DNA of 64,000 bases from contig JBCAMK010000001.1 of NCBI GenBank assembly GCA_038503065.1, forward strand, positions 3,782,001-3,846,000, given 5' to 3'. Each line of letters begins with the position of its first letter. Positions within the stretch are counted from its first letter, which is position 1. Of this stretch, positions 12,885 through 23,818 are shown piece by piece. Under the pieces are notes generated by a model. The model ran no database searches. It saw only the letters and a program-made list of their open reading frames with translations, and had not been told where the DNA came from. The position numbers were made by a program, and so were the translations under genes. This DNA is from Paragyromitra xinjiangensis (Eukaryota > Ascomycota > Pezizomycetes > Pezizales > Discinaceae).

Positions 12885-13234
12885 TTTTCGAGATTTACCA
12901 GATAGTTGGTGGTGGGTTCCAAGGAAGATGTTGAAATTTCCGCCAAGCCTGGCAGGGATTAGGCGATGTCAAGCCAAACAATTTTCAGTTCTTTCGACCG
13001 AAAAGAGACCAGATAATCCCCTAGTCAGAACATCTCTACGCGCAGATATACCAGACATCTCCACCTCCCCCACACTCACCTCCACCATCATCCTCATCTC
13101 ATCTCGGTTCATTCCCCTCCCTATCAGCCCCGGTCTCTCCTCTGTCTGCATCAGCTTCTTCTCTCATCTGGAGAGACCAAGCTACTCGTTTTCTCTTCCT
13201 TGTTCCCTCCTCTACCAGCCAACCAACTGCCATC
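12885..13234. promoter_or_regulatory. Divergent promoter between ESF2 and DnaJ gene
   Basis: These 350 bases lie between the start codons of two head-to-head genes, so both 5' leaders and promoters must fit here. The DnaJ side is CT-rich (about 13050-13210), a common feature of fungal promoters just before transcription starts. I did not identify a specific factor site. Confidence 0.6.
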
Positions 13235-14441
13235 ATGCCTTCCGCGTCCTCGTCAGGAGCTCAACCGAACCCTAACAGCAGCTCTGCCAAGTCCCGTGAA
13301 CACAACCAAGGACGACAAGGACGCGATTACACCCCTGAGCAGAAGGCCGCCGTCGATAAAGTTAGGAGATGTAAGCCAACAGCGTACTACGAGATTCTGG
13401 ACATCAAGGTGGAGGCGAGCGAAGCAGAGATAAAAAAGGCATATCGAAAACTGGCGTTGGTCATGCACCCAGATAAGAATGGTGCCCCAGGGGCAGACGA
13501 GGCCTTTAAACGTAAGGGACCCCCCCTCTCAAACTTCTAGTTATCAGAGGTCCAATGGTGGGATTGGTTGCTCCCCGTTGTGACCAGGGTACAAATTAAC
13601 TGAACTTGGGCTCTTCAATGTAGTCATTTCCCGCGCCTTCCAGGTTCTCTCCGACACCGATAAACGCGCTGCTTTTGATCGTCACGGTGGTGATCCCGAT
13701 ACTCGCGGTGGCACTGCCGACGTGCCCCGCGGCTTTGGTGGCGGTTCTCCCTTCGGCTTTGCGCCCGCCGCCGGTGGCCGTGGTGGCCCTATGTTTGAGG
13801 GTGAGATCTCACCAGAGGATCTCTTTAATATGTTTTTCGGTGGGATGGGGCCTGGGGCTGCGATGTTTGGCGAGGGCGCAGCGGGTGGGTTTACGACGTT
13901 CGGAGGACCTGGTATCCGGATCCACCAATTCGGTGGGCAGCGAAGACGAAGACCTGCACAGGCTGCTGGGGGTGCTACTGGGCAGGGCGCGCAGGAGGGT
14001 CAGACACCGACGAGCTTAAGTCGGATATTCATACAATTATTGCCGTTGATCATTTTCTTTATTATTCCGCTGCTCGGGTCGCTTTTTACCGGTGATAATA
14101 GTGAGAGTCTCCGGGGTCCTAGTTTCAAGGTTGAACGGACAGGCGCGTTCACACTGCAACGGGAAACACCAAACTATAAGATCCCATTCTGGGTGAATCC
14201 GAATGAAGTCAAGGATATGAAGAAGGGGGATATCTCGAAGCTGGACAGAAAGGCTGAGACGCATATCATCAACCAGCTAAACTATCAATGCGCTAAGGAA
14301 AGGGAGATACAGCAGAATGAGGCGAATGAGGCACATGGATGGTTCACGGTCGATCAGGAGCGGCTGGGTAGAGCACGGAAAATGCCGTTGCCAAGTTGTC
14401 AGCGGTTGAATGAATTCGGGATAAGGATTAGACAGTATTAA
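13235..14441 (+). CDS. ER membrane J-domain co-chaperone (DnaJ, DUF1977 type)
   Basis: I predict two exons (13235-13511, 13624-14441) with a 112-bp intron, giving 364 residues. A complete J domain lies at about residues 50-112, starting [20 protein letters not shown] and containing the His-Pro-Asp triad needed to stimulate Hsp70. A Gly/Phe-rich linker follows. A single hydrophobic segment (about residues 225-247, core [17 protein letters not shown]) precedes a C-terminal DUF1977-like region with [11 protein letters not shown]. This order matches the DNAJB12/DNAJB14 family, whose members sit in the ER membrane with the J domain facing the cytosol and take part in ER-associated degradation. The assignment to ER quality control follows from the family. 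Confidence 0.92.
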
Positions 14442-15559
14442 GAGTTCCTCTACCATTTGTCGTAACCGGTCTCTTTATTCTTTTTGCTATGCCGGGTTTC
14501 TGTCAGGAGAGCGGAGGGGTAATGCGAGTTTTTTCTTTCTTTTCTTTCTTTCTAATCATGGCCAAACGTATGAACTGAAAAAAAAGATGGGAATATCTCT
14601 TTTTTTATTTAACTTGGACTGGCGTTTTTTTTTCTTTTCTTTCCGTTCATTGTTAATGATATCGTTTCTGCTAGCTGTGTGGCAATTTTTTTCTTCTTAC
14701 ACTTTATCTTGGTTTTCTTATGTACTTTGTGGTTGTGGATTTCTCTTTTCTTCGTTTTCTTGCTCACTTTGTTTGTAACGCATGGATGATGGGGAAATTG
14801 CACCTTTTTTTATATTCTTTTATTTTATACTCATTGTAGGTAGTGAGAATGATAGACGGAAAAAAATGGTGTCTTATGAGGTGGGTTCTCGTGAGGAGAT
14901 TGGCTTTGGGGCCTTGGGAGGGGGATAGGATGGTGATTGGGTTGGCGTTTCTTATAGGTGGGGTCGCGTCTGTAGTTGGTATGAAGGGATGGGGTTGGGA
15001 TGGGGTTGGGGTTGAGTGGGAAGAAGATGTATTGGCGAGTGATATACCGTGATTCTGGAATTTACGGGTCTGCTCGTGGCAGCTTTAGGAGGAGTGTTAG
15101 TCTATGGACAGAGATGTACTACATATACCCCCTTCTAATTGCGTGGCCTTTCTCCGTAGGATATGAAAGCCATGGAAGTCTTAACCAAGGGAAGGTAGTG
15201 GTCTTTGTTGCAGGACATTAGATGTTGTGATTTTCTGCCATAGATCCAAGTGTCTCAAGGTGCTAGATATATGTAGGATAAGACTGAACAGAACTCAAGA
15301 CCGCCAAGGCGAGTGATCCCACGAGATCCTTATCGCCATCTGATAAGACACAACATCTGACATCACACCACTGAGCTCGTTATTAAACCTCGAACCCTCA
15401 ACACCTTCAACAATCCTACCACGCAAACACTAAACTATACTCCAGTTTCGATAAATCTAAAATCACAACTAAAATGGCACCCATAAACGCCCGAGTCCGC
15501 CCTCCCTCCTAAGCTCAAAAAAAACCCACTAACCTAACCTAGCTCCTAAGACCCTAACC
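14442..15559. other. Intergenic, T-rich 3' flank then G-rich segment
   Basis: The first 400 bases are strongly T-rich on the plus strand, as expected for the DnaJ 3' region. A G-rich stretch follows at 14860-15030. A short ATG-initiated frame at 15474 (12 codons, ending TAA) lies directly before the next gene and is treated as a finding. Confidence 0.5.
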
Positions 15560-15874
15560 ATGCCCATGGCCGCCGCAACCATGGCAATCCTACTATTCGT
15601 GTACACTCGCACATCGATCAATGCCGCCAAAACCAACGCGCGGCTACACCGTGAAGCTGACGGCGGACAGATATCGTGGAGGAACCAGAGTCTGAGACAA
15701 CATGGCCAGATGGAGCTTCCAGAGGAGCCGATACCGGAGCAGGGGAAAGTGACGAGGGTTTTGGATAGGGTTTCGACGGGGAGGGGGACGCCGAAGGAGG
15801 GGGCGGGTGCGAAGGGTGTGGGTGGGGAGGATGAGAGGATTAAGGAGAAGGCGGCGGAGATGAGGGTGAGATAG
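15560..15874 (+). CDS. Small conserved-looking single-pass membrane protein
   Basis: A 104-residue frame starts at ATG 15560 in a good context (ACCATG). Residues about 3-17 (AAATMAILLFVYTRT) form a short hydrophobic segment. An Ala/Asn-rich stretch follows, then a His-Arg-Glu-Ala-Asp-Gly-Gly-Gln-Ile-Ser-Trp motif and a charged tail. The pattern is reminiscent of short uncharacterised fungal proteins, but I know no function. The true N-terminus may be longer: an upstream 12-codon frame (ATG at 15474) ends at TAA next to a sequence resembling an intron 3' end (CTAAC...CTAG). The opposite-strand frames here look like shadows. Confidence 0.6.
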   Translation: MPMAAATMAILLFVYTRTSINAAKTNARLHREADGGQISWRNQSLRQHGQMELPEEPIPEQGKVTRVLDRVSTGRGTPKEGAGAKGVGGEDERIKEKAAEMRVR

Positions 15875-16318
15875 GATGTTGAGTAAGGTAGGCGTTTTCT
15901 GGATGGAATGGGTTGGGTCACTACGTCTATCTGCTTGGGTTGAAATGTTCATAATATTTCTGGGCAAGCTCGCTGTATCATACGGCCAGAAATTCTTGAG
16001 CACTTGGGCACACATGATCATCCGCTTAGTTCTTCGATAACTCGTTGAATATATGGGCTACTGGTAAGAGAATTATTAAAACGCAGCATCCCAAACAGTT
16101 ACTCCCTAACTTTACCTGGCTAGTATTCTCGTACTCGAAGCTTAGATACAGAGCATGCAATATCTCCACAAGATTGGCTTGAGCATTACAGATAAGAACC
16201 GTCGTTAATCTAGCTGAAATTACCACACGCTATCGGCTCACTAAGGCTACCAGAGACAAAGATCACATAGTCCAGGTTCCATAAGTGGCCACGAAAAGAT
16301 CGACGCATGCCCATCTCT
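15875..16318. other. Intergenic between two convergent genes
   Basis: This is the 3' flank of the small membrane protein and of the minus-strand ankyrin gene. I see nothing else. Confidence 0.5.
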
Positions 16319-17419
16319 TTATTGGAGGAGCTGTGTTATTCGCATTCTTCCTGCACCGCCATCGTCATGATGCACGCGTATATGCAGAAGATCGACAGGT
16401 CTACGACCGTGGTGCAAAAGGTGGGTGTCTGCTCCATACTGGACAAGAAGTCGAATAATATCTTCTGTTCCAAACTGTGCTGCTCTATGGAGCAACGAAG
16501 TATGCCCAGGCGACCGTGCATTAACGTCGGCACCACTTTCCAGCAACAGTTCGATGATTACTGAATTCTTTCGACATAAAGCGTTTACAAGCGGCGAAAA
16601 CCCGTGAAGATCCTTCAGGTTGACATCTGAACCCTGCTCAACTAGGTATTGAATCAAAGGGACACCACAGACTAATCTCCCGATCGCTAATTGGAGGGGA
16701 GAGATGGTGCCCGAGTTTATAGATGCCCCATTCTCTAGCAATAGCTTAACTATAGATATGTAGTTCCCTCGTACAGCAAGGTGAATTGGGTAGTAAAATG
16801 TAAGCTTTTCCTGGACATTAGGGTTGGCACCCTTCTCAAGTAGGAATCGGACCATCTTTTCGTTTCCTCTCCACGTTTCTATGTGAAGTGCTGTCCATCC
16901 TACGTTTGGTGACCTGTAATTGACATTCGCCCCTTTCTCCAACAACAATCTGACCATGGCTCTGTTCTTATTCCACACAGCCCAAAGAAGTGCACTCCAA
17001 CCTCGACCCCGAGGATCAGTCTCGAGAGTTCCCCGCCCGCATAGAAAGTCGTATCTCCTATTGAGAAGCTCTTGTGATAATGAATGCGTAGCCCGGAGAA
17101 CGAGGTTGGGACCTTTGTCAAGGATAGTCTTCACAACCTCCTCTGTGGACCACCAGAGAGTACCGGGCCCGTAATTAGGAACTTCGAAGCCTTTCCCCTT
17201 CTCTAGCAGCAGCTTGATCATCAATTCGTCCCTGTTAATGGCTGCGTAATAAAAGGCAGTCATTGCACGTTTCCCTTGGGTTGCAAATTTGGAGTAGAGT
17301 AGTGATTGCAAAAGGGTGTATAGGCGGTGGTTTGTTCGGAAGAAGGAATAGAGTTCTTCGAGGGTAAGTTCTTCGGCAACCAAGAGGATGAGCTCGTTTG
17401 CGAGATTGAGAAGAGGCAT
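16319..17419 (-). CDS. F-box-like/ankyrin-repeat protein
   Basis: This is a single frame of 366 residues from ATG 17419. The N-terminus (LANELILLVAEELTLEELYS, then Phe-Arg-Thr-Asn-His-Arg-Leu-Tyr) is an F-box-like segment. The rest is a run of ankyrin repeats whose clearest cores are RGWSALLWAVWNKNRAMVRL, VGWTALHIETWRGNEKMVRF, and PGHTSLLHRAAQFGTEDIIR. The repeats become irregular between residues 60 and 130. As in its family, it may link a bound protein to an SCF ubiquitin ligase; the target is unknown. It shares architecture and strand with the ankyrin gene at 9962-10915, but the sequences have diverged, so this is not a recent duplication. Confidence 0.83.
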   Translation of the reverse strand: MPLLNLANELILLVAEELTLEELYSFFRTNHRLYTLLQSLLYSKFATQGKRAMTAFYYAAINRDELMIKLLLEKGKGFEVPNYGPGTLWWSTEEVVKTILDKGPNLVLRATHSLSQELLNRRYDFLCGRGTLETDPRGRGWSALLWAVWNKNRAMVRLLLEKGANVNYRSPNVGWTALHIETWRGNEKMVRFLLEKGANPNVQEKLTFYYPIHLAVRGNYISIVKLLLENGASINSGTISPLQLAIGRLVCGVPLIQYLVEQGSDVNLKDLHGFSPLVNALCRKNSVIIELLLESGADVNARSPGHTSLLHRAAQFGTEDIIRLLVQYGADTHLLHHGRRPVDLLHIRVHHDDGGAGRMRITQLLQ

Positions 17420-17944
17420 GGTTCTTAAAATCGCGTGTTTCTACACAATTGATTTGAGGTGCGCGATGAGTTCGTTTGGGTAATCTTGATATTTAGCTGA
17501 TTGAGGCGTGGCGTCAAGGTTAGCGGTTCATAATCCCTGCAATAAGATGACGGTCTTGGCTATTCGTGCAGATAAGCTTTGGTGTATAACTAAAGTTTGA
17601 ATTGATACTTTCTATGAATTAGTTCACTAAGTGGTGAGAAGCAGCTCTTACTGAAATTCCCTTTGGTTATTATCGAGGCATATTTCTGACGTCTGGTGGA
17701 ACCGAAGATGAGTTAAAATTAGAAAAATGTATTTTACTACATAAGAATCTATTATTATTTTCCGTCCTAAAGTTCCATCATTACCCACATGTAAAACCCA
17801 AACGTATGGCTTTTAGTCTCGCCGTATAGAAAACACTAGGGTATTTTTAGTTGCCTCTAACTCATTTAACACCGCCCATTAACCCCCTTTCATGGTTTTT
17901 TCTTCAATTTTAGGAGAGTTTCTATTTTGCGGTCCAAGCTACAC
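17420..17944. other. Intergenic, AT-rich
   Basis: I see no gene. The stretch lies between the ankyrin gene's start and the 3' end of the phosphodiesterase gene. Confidence 0.5.
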
Positions 17945-19605
17945 TCAAACCAAGTTGCTTGCTGATTTGAGACACTGCGGTTTCGGATGGTTGGCTTTGA
18001 TACCAACGTCTTTTCCGCGTTTCCTACCGACAAGAAGAACACGGTCCGGATAGTTAGAAATGATGGCGCTGTTAGTTGGGAAATTAGCAATATATCTCCA
18101 AAGAGGAAAGAATAGGGATTCTTACTCGACTCCATCCCTGTAGCGAAACCATGAGCATGTTTCTATCATTTTAGGTGAGGCGGTGGGAAACTTACGAGAT
18201 CATCTTGTTGATAGTGACCTCAAAATCAACAGTCCAAGGTATAACTTGCATTCCAAGCTTGTGCGCCCTCCTTACGACATCCACAGTAGTAAACGGAACG
18301 TAGCCGGGAGTGTTCGGTGTATCACTTGAGGGGATCCCATGGACAGGAGATAAGATGCTCGCCTCGATAGATTTTGCAGCGGCAACCCAATCACCGTCAA
18401 AGTCCTCAAGCTACGAGAAGTATTGGAGATTAACCACAAGTTCCTTAGAAATTTGAGAAACTTTCTGGAGAAGAGTAGGACGTACATTGACCCCACCCAA
18501 CCACGGGTACCCAGGAACACCACGATCCTCGGCGACGATAGTTGTGTAGTCTAAAAGTGCTACAGTTTTGGTCTTAGGGAATTTCTTCTTAATCCCAACG
18601 AGAGTGCGCCAGTCAAAAGACTGGATAGAAGTTCTATCGGCATATCCTCGCTTCTGCAGGATGGGCACGATATCGTTGATGTAATTCTCGAGGGGTAAAG
18701 TTTCGTTGGGACGCACAGGGTCCAGTTTAGTCTATAAACTTTTAGTATAGACTGATTATAATGTGAGGAGAGCAAATATTTACCTCTAGGCTAAGATGTA
18801 CTCTCTTATCTCCATAGCAGTCTATTAAGTCGAGAACCTCTTCTAGAGTTGGGATTTTGGCGCCAGGATGCACTTTTTCTGGTCAGCCGCTCATTCTCAA
18901 AACCAGAAGGGCAGAATCATTACACTCAGTCTGCCTGTGCGGATCAAGCTGCTGGCTTCCACAATCTAGGGACTATAAATGTGTTAGATACACGAGCATG
19001 TCGCTTAGATTTGCCAGGAGGCTTGTCTACCTGAACTTCCGCAAGGGTCAAATTGCCGATAAACTAAATGTCGATTAAAACACATGGTGAGAATTTATTT
19101 CAGTGAATATCCGCACCTGTAGTATCACTCACCTTTCCAACGTACTGAGCACCTGGGACGGTATCTTTACACTTTGATGCCTGGATTTGGTGATCGTGCC
19201 AGATGACGGACTATTATGCCAAACAGCGTAGGGTCGTCAGCTAAGAAAATTAACGAGCGGATAAATCGATTATAGGATTACAATTCCGTCTTTTGTGAAA
19301 ACTGTATCCATTTCCAAAACATTGACACCTAATTCAAGGGCATTGGCAAAAGCCCACAGAGTACCTAAGTTTCAATTGATGAGTCTTGAGAATCTCCGCA
19401 GAAGTTTCCCCAGATCTAGAGCAAAGTAACACTCACTCTCCGGCCTATAACCGAGCCCTCCTCTATGTGCCTGAACGCCAAGCTCGTTGCCCCGGCTCTC
19501 GCTATACACAGTAGGAGATGCGTTCACGCTCCATGCAAACCCAAGGGCTAGCCCCAGAGCAATTGAGGTGCGGATCATCGTTGCGAGTGTCGAAAGATAG
19601 TTCAT
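17945..19605 (-). CDS. Glycerophosphodiester phosphodiesterase, secreted
   Basis: I predict ten exons: 19605-19437, 19364-19282, 19210-19133, 19063-19031, 18972-18924, 18872-18784, 18731-18486, 18410-18196, 18137-18126 and 18068-17945, giving 365 residues. A signal peptide (to about residue 30) precedes the GDPD domain. The domain has the active-site signature Ala-His-Arg-Gly-Gly, the Glu-Met-Asp metal-binding pair in LGVNVLEMDTVFTKDG, the VIWHDHQI motif and a closing ITNYPDR-like segment (here AIISNYPDR). Such enzymes cleave glycerophosphodiesters to glycerol 3-phosphate and an alcohol. A secreted form fits phosphate or lipid scavenging. An apparent in-frame TAG at 18411-18413 falls inside a 75-bp intron (GTACGT...CGTAG). 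Exon 9 is only 12 nt. The junction at 18873-18923 is the least certain, because its 3' site is AAAAAG. Confidence 0.9.
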
Positions 19606-20908
19606 AGTGTAAAAACAAATAGCAGAAATGACAACAGGTGCTCAACCGACCGACGCAGGGGTGGAACGATGGCGGAAGATTCAAAAATGGGCGGAAAACA
19701 TTTCCTTTTGACTTTGAGGAATTGTGCCTGGGCATTCCTCCTATGTCATGAACTGCTCAGGATACATCATGTTCTGAGTGCCCAATGTCTCCTGCCTGCC
19801 TGGTCATTTGATCCGCAGTCGCGAGTGGGGCTAGTAGTTTACGCCTAGTAATAATAACCAATCCTGCGTGTAGGAAGGCCTTGAGAAAAGAAAGTCCCCC
19901 GATGCCGCGTAGGGATAATAGAGTATCGTTCATCGACTTAACTTTGTCCTGCTCGCTGCACGATAGTCCTAAAATTTAATAACTTGTGGGAGAAATCCCG
20001 GCTATGATTTTTTACATGTATGCTTAAGTTTACCCCTGTCTATCTTTCTGCCGACTGATTATCGTGTCTTTCCCACGTGAAGTGGCCATCTCACGGCGTT
20101 GAAACCGCACATACCGGGTACGGTATGCCAACTCGATCCACAACCAAGCAAGAGTGATGTGCATGCCGTCCTTGGGTCTGCACAAACGTTTTTTTCGGGT
20201 GGCTGCAGTATATCATAGTCCTGACAGCGAATCATCAACGTGGTAGCATAAGATGGGCTATAGATGAAGGTATCTCGCGCCGACAGTTTGAACAAGGCTC
20301 AGGAAAAATCACCAATTCGTCATGAATCCCGCATCACATGGTCTCCGCGATTTTCTAGAAGACGGGAGGGAAGGAGCCTTTGCCAGCACTTGCCGCGCGG
20401 ACTTTGAACCCCAGGTGGACTGTTTATCCCGACGTCATGCATGTCACCTCCTACATTTAAGAGAAGCAACCTCAGGCACAATTTATCACAGGTTGTGTCA
20501 GCAGCTTCACCAATAGCCACCGAGCTAAGGTATTACAAAATTGTTCCATCAGGAATAATCGATTGATTTAAGGTATCTACAGAAGGAGAGGCAAACTTAT
20601 TGATAGTAAGATTTATACATAACTGTGTCTGTCGGCGTGATCATATAGAGATCGAAACGTTAGGCTCTGGCAGGATAAGGGGCGGGGCTGGAATCCTTCC
20701 ATAAACACAGATTTCGATATCTCCCTATTCTCTACTCCGTTCCTCAATTCGGACCCATTGGTTATTTACATCAACGCCTGATAATCAATTCAAATTGCTG
20801 CTTTTTGCATCTCTTCTTCTGCTTTTTGCATATTATCGTGTGCTCGCAGCACAGGTATCTTATAACCCCGCTCATCTACCCTAGCGTGATAGAGTTGGAA
20901 GAGGTAAG
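19606..20908. other. Intergenic, divergent promoters
   Basis: The phosphodiesterase gene (leftward) and the serine-rich gene (rightward) start from this 1.3-kb space. I see no other gene. A TACATGTA palindrome lies at 20013-20020. Confidence 0.5.
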
Positions 20909-23818
20909 ATGTCTATTCTCTGTTGCCGTCGGAGCAGTTTGACCCCGGTTCCTAAACCAAGGATTCAAACCCAACCTCCAAAGATACTCCGTCGTCTTTC
21001 AATCATATCAACATCTCAGAATCAAGCCTCTCCTCAAAGCATCGAAGCCTTCTATAATGAAGGAAGAGAGCTCTTCCAAGCTCGCCAAGAAGAAAGCGGG
21101 AGATCTAGCCTACGGACAGCAATAAAAAAATCTTATGAGAAGACTACGGAAGATCACTTGGATAGAGATGGTGCTAATGGTGCAACTGAGTTGCGAGACT
21201 TAAGTGCACCAGCCATAGGAGGAGTAGATGGCAGACTTCTTAATAAGAGAGGAAACCAAGCATCAATCTCTAGCCACGATCCTGCGGCATCTGTTCATAG
21301 GTAATGCTAGAATTCTCCGGATATCTTATTAATTCGAAATATTTTTTTGCTCTCAATTCTAACAGGGTTTCCTAGAATTCTCTCACAATTCAAGTCTTCT
21401 TCAGCAAGTGAGCTTAATTCAAAGACTCCGGCCGTCCCCGCTTCTGAGAATACCCATAGAACATTGGCTTCAGGAAAGTCGATGCCAACTCTAGCGGGTG
21501 TACAGCTATCAGAGCTAGCTCGGAAGATACCTCAACCTATGTTGCCAGACCCCAAAATATGCACGGGACTGCAAACTTCATTAGAAAATGTACCTACTAA
21601 CACCCTCCCACAAAACTTGCCTGCCGAAACCGCGACCCTAGATACTTCAACAACCCCAAGAGTTATTCCAACCAACATGCCTCCTACACCTAGTATTAGT
21701 CCTTATATGATACCTAGCATTGCCACCACAATTGCATCGATAGACGGGAGATTGAGGGCCGCACCACCAGGCGTAGAAGACGGACTCGCTGCCAACAAGA
21801 GTTCTGACCATAAGGGCATGGATATTGAAGCTTCGAATAGGCACCAGAAACAGATAAAGGATACTGGCGAAGCCGAAGTTGGTATTGGTGAGTCCAAAAT
21901 CAAGTTTGTCCTATATTATATTAGAGCGTGTCGAGTTAACTAGAAAGATGACACTTTCATCAAAACTGAAAAAGGATCAGTAGCCACCAGAAATCCCTCG
22001 GGGGGGGAAAGAAAGCAAAGCAGCGACGCCACAGCTAGTGATGAATGTTTCACGCCTAATGAGCTTTTCTCCAAAATCCCAGTATGGGTTAAGCCCTCAT
22101 CAAGTACCTTCATGTCATTTCCTTCATCACCCGGACTAGATCGATCTGAAGGTCCTGAAACCCCCTTCAGTGCCAACTGTAAAACTCCAGTTCCCACGAA
22201 TAATATCCCGTACAAAACCGCAGTTTCAGGTAATACCAGTACGAGCATACCGCTGCCTTCACGCCCTCCAACACCCAGATATCACTTTCGCTCATCTACG
22301 GATAACGCTTCATCTTTCTATCCTTCTCGTGAAACATCGCGTTGCCAGTCTCTAGTTGGCTCAATTGAGAATTCTCCCGGACTTTTGGATATGCCAATGT
22401 GGTCTACCACCCGCACAGTAAGCCAAATTCCCCGACCCCTGGGCAGAGCGAATACCAGTGCACCATCACCAGGAAATTCTACTTTCAGGTTGCCCTGGAT
22501 AAATCGCAGTGCTAGCAAGTCCCCGGAACCCATTACGAACCAAGATGCTTTCACTAGAAGTAGCTCATTAGCGCATCTAAAACAAAGCCAAAAGTGGGGC
22601 CGAGATCTCCAGAGGGTGCCTCGAGTAAAGTCGCGAGTTTCTCCTAAAAATTCACAGCCCGAGAGTTCTTTGCACCACAAGTATAGCGGAGGGCGCGAGA
22701 ATTTTGACTTGCAACAGCGCCGCATAACCCATACAGCCGCTAGATACGTGGACCAAGCTCAGTCAAGCAGAACTGACAATGGGGTTTCCGAAAATGGAAC
22801 TACAGTCTCTCCCACTGACACTACTGGCAATAGTACTGAATATTCTACTTGGGGAGAATTTCCTGCTCGGGTGAGCAGTTTGCCAGTGCCAAATGGAATG
22901 GTTAGAGACGTGAAAAGCTGGAGGTCACTGCGCACCTGGAAATCTGGGAATCCAAGGGGAAATAACACTAATAACCATAATAAGACTGGGAAGAAGGTTT
23001 TTTTAAGGAATAGCGTTTCCCTCGGAGAAAGGATGTGGGAAAGCGATGCTACTCGCAATAATAATCCGCGGAAACCTCGAAAAGCTACGAAAGTTAACGC
23101 ACGGGCTAGCCCGATGCCGGACATTGAGCTCCAGGACGAAGACGAGGGAAGAAGTGACCGACGAGCCAATAAGGGGGTTATGATCCGATCGAGAAGCATG
23201 ACCCTCAGGAAGAGTTTTACGAGCAGCATCGCGAAACTGAGGGGTAAAGTAAGCTTTAGCGGAAGCTCCAGGGTTACGGCCGTTCCTCCCTCTCCAATGG
23301 ATAAATCAAGAAATAGAGAATGTTTCTACCAAACGCTTCATGAGGGACAAAGGCCAATAGGCTATATCCCTGGGGTGCTGAATGAAAATATCGAAACCGA
23401 ACCAGGCGTTTCCGAGTCAGACATATCAAGTATCATCTTCAGGCCAACACTACCTAAAGAGATGCTAGGATATGAGAGCTCAGGAGGATTTAGTAAAAAC
23501 ACATCTCCCGGCAATGGAAATATCACGCAACGCAGTGGTTTCGTGCCCCGAGTCGACTCATCCCTCAGTTTAGCTACAACGTCGGTCGATCGGTCTACGT
23601 TTAGTACTGCATCTGAAGGGCCCAGAAGTAGGCCTTGGAGTACCATATACGACGATTGTGTAGCATTTCCTTTTACTGAAGGTGAAGTTGCGAATGAAAA
23701 TGATAACCTAACAGATAGTGAACTTGAAACACCAATAAGTGGGTTTTTTGATGCTCGTGAGACGCGAGTAAGGCAAGTATGGCGTGATGCGAAAGAATCC
23801 CTTGAAACTACTGCCTGA
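20909..23818 (+). CDS. Large serine-rich, mostly disordered protein of unknown function
   Basis: I predict three exons (20909-21300, 21376-21887, 21948-23818) with introns of 75 and 60 bp, giving 924 residues. I recognise no catalytic domain, membrane segment or signal peptide. The N-terminus has a basic stretch (IQTQPPKILRRLSIISTS) and a possible helix (SIEAFYNEGRELFQARQEES). The middle is Ser/Thr/Pro/Asn-rich with many Ser-Pro pairs and Arg-x-x-Ser sites, suggesting phosphorylation. A tryptophan-containing stretch (DVKSWRSLRTWKSG) and a basic segment (GVMIRSRSMTLRKSFTSSIA) lie in the C-terminal half. The end (GFFDARETRVRQVWRDAKES) looks helical and may be a conserved interaction motif. A regulatory or scaffold protein is a guess. 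Both introns use the AG after a branch-like TAAC, which keeps the frame. Confidence 0.8.

Noticed and set aside
15529..15921. 130-codon minus-strand frame opposite the small membrane protein
   Set aside because: It is a shadow of the plus-strand gene, whose hydrophobic segment and ATG context are more convincing.
18411..18413. In-frame TAG that seemed to make the phosphodiesterase gene a pseudogene
   Set aside because: It is the end of a 75-bp intron (GTACGT at 18485 to CGTAG). Removing it joins GGVN to LEDFDGDW in frame and restores the family spacing.
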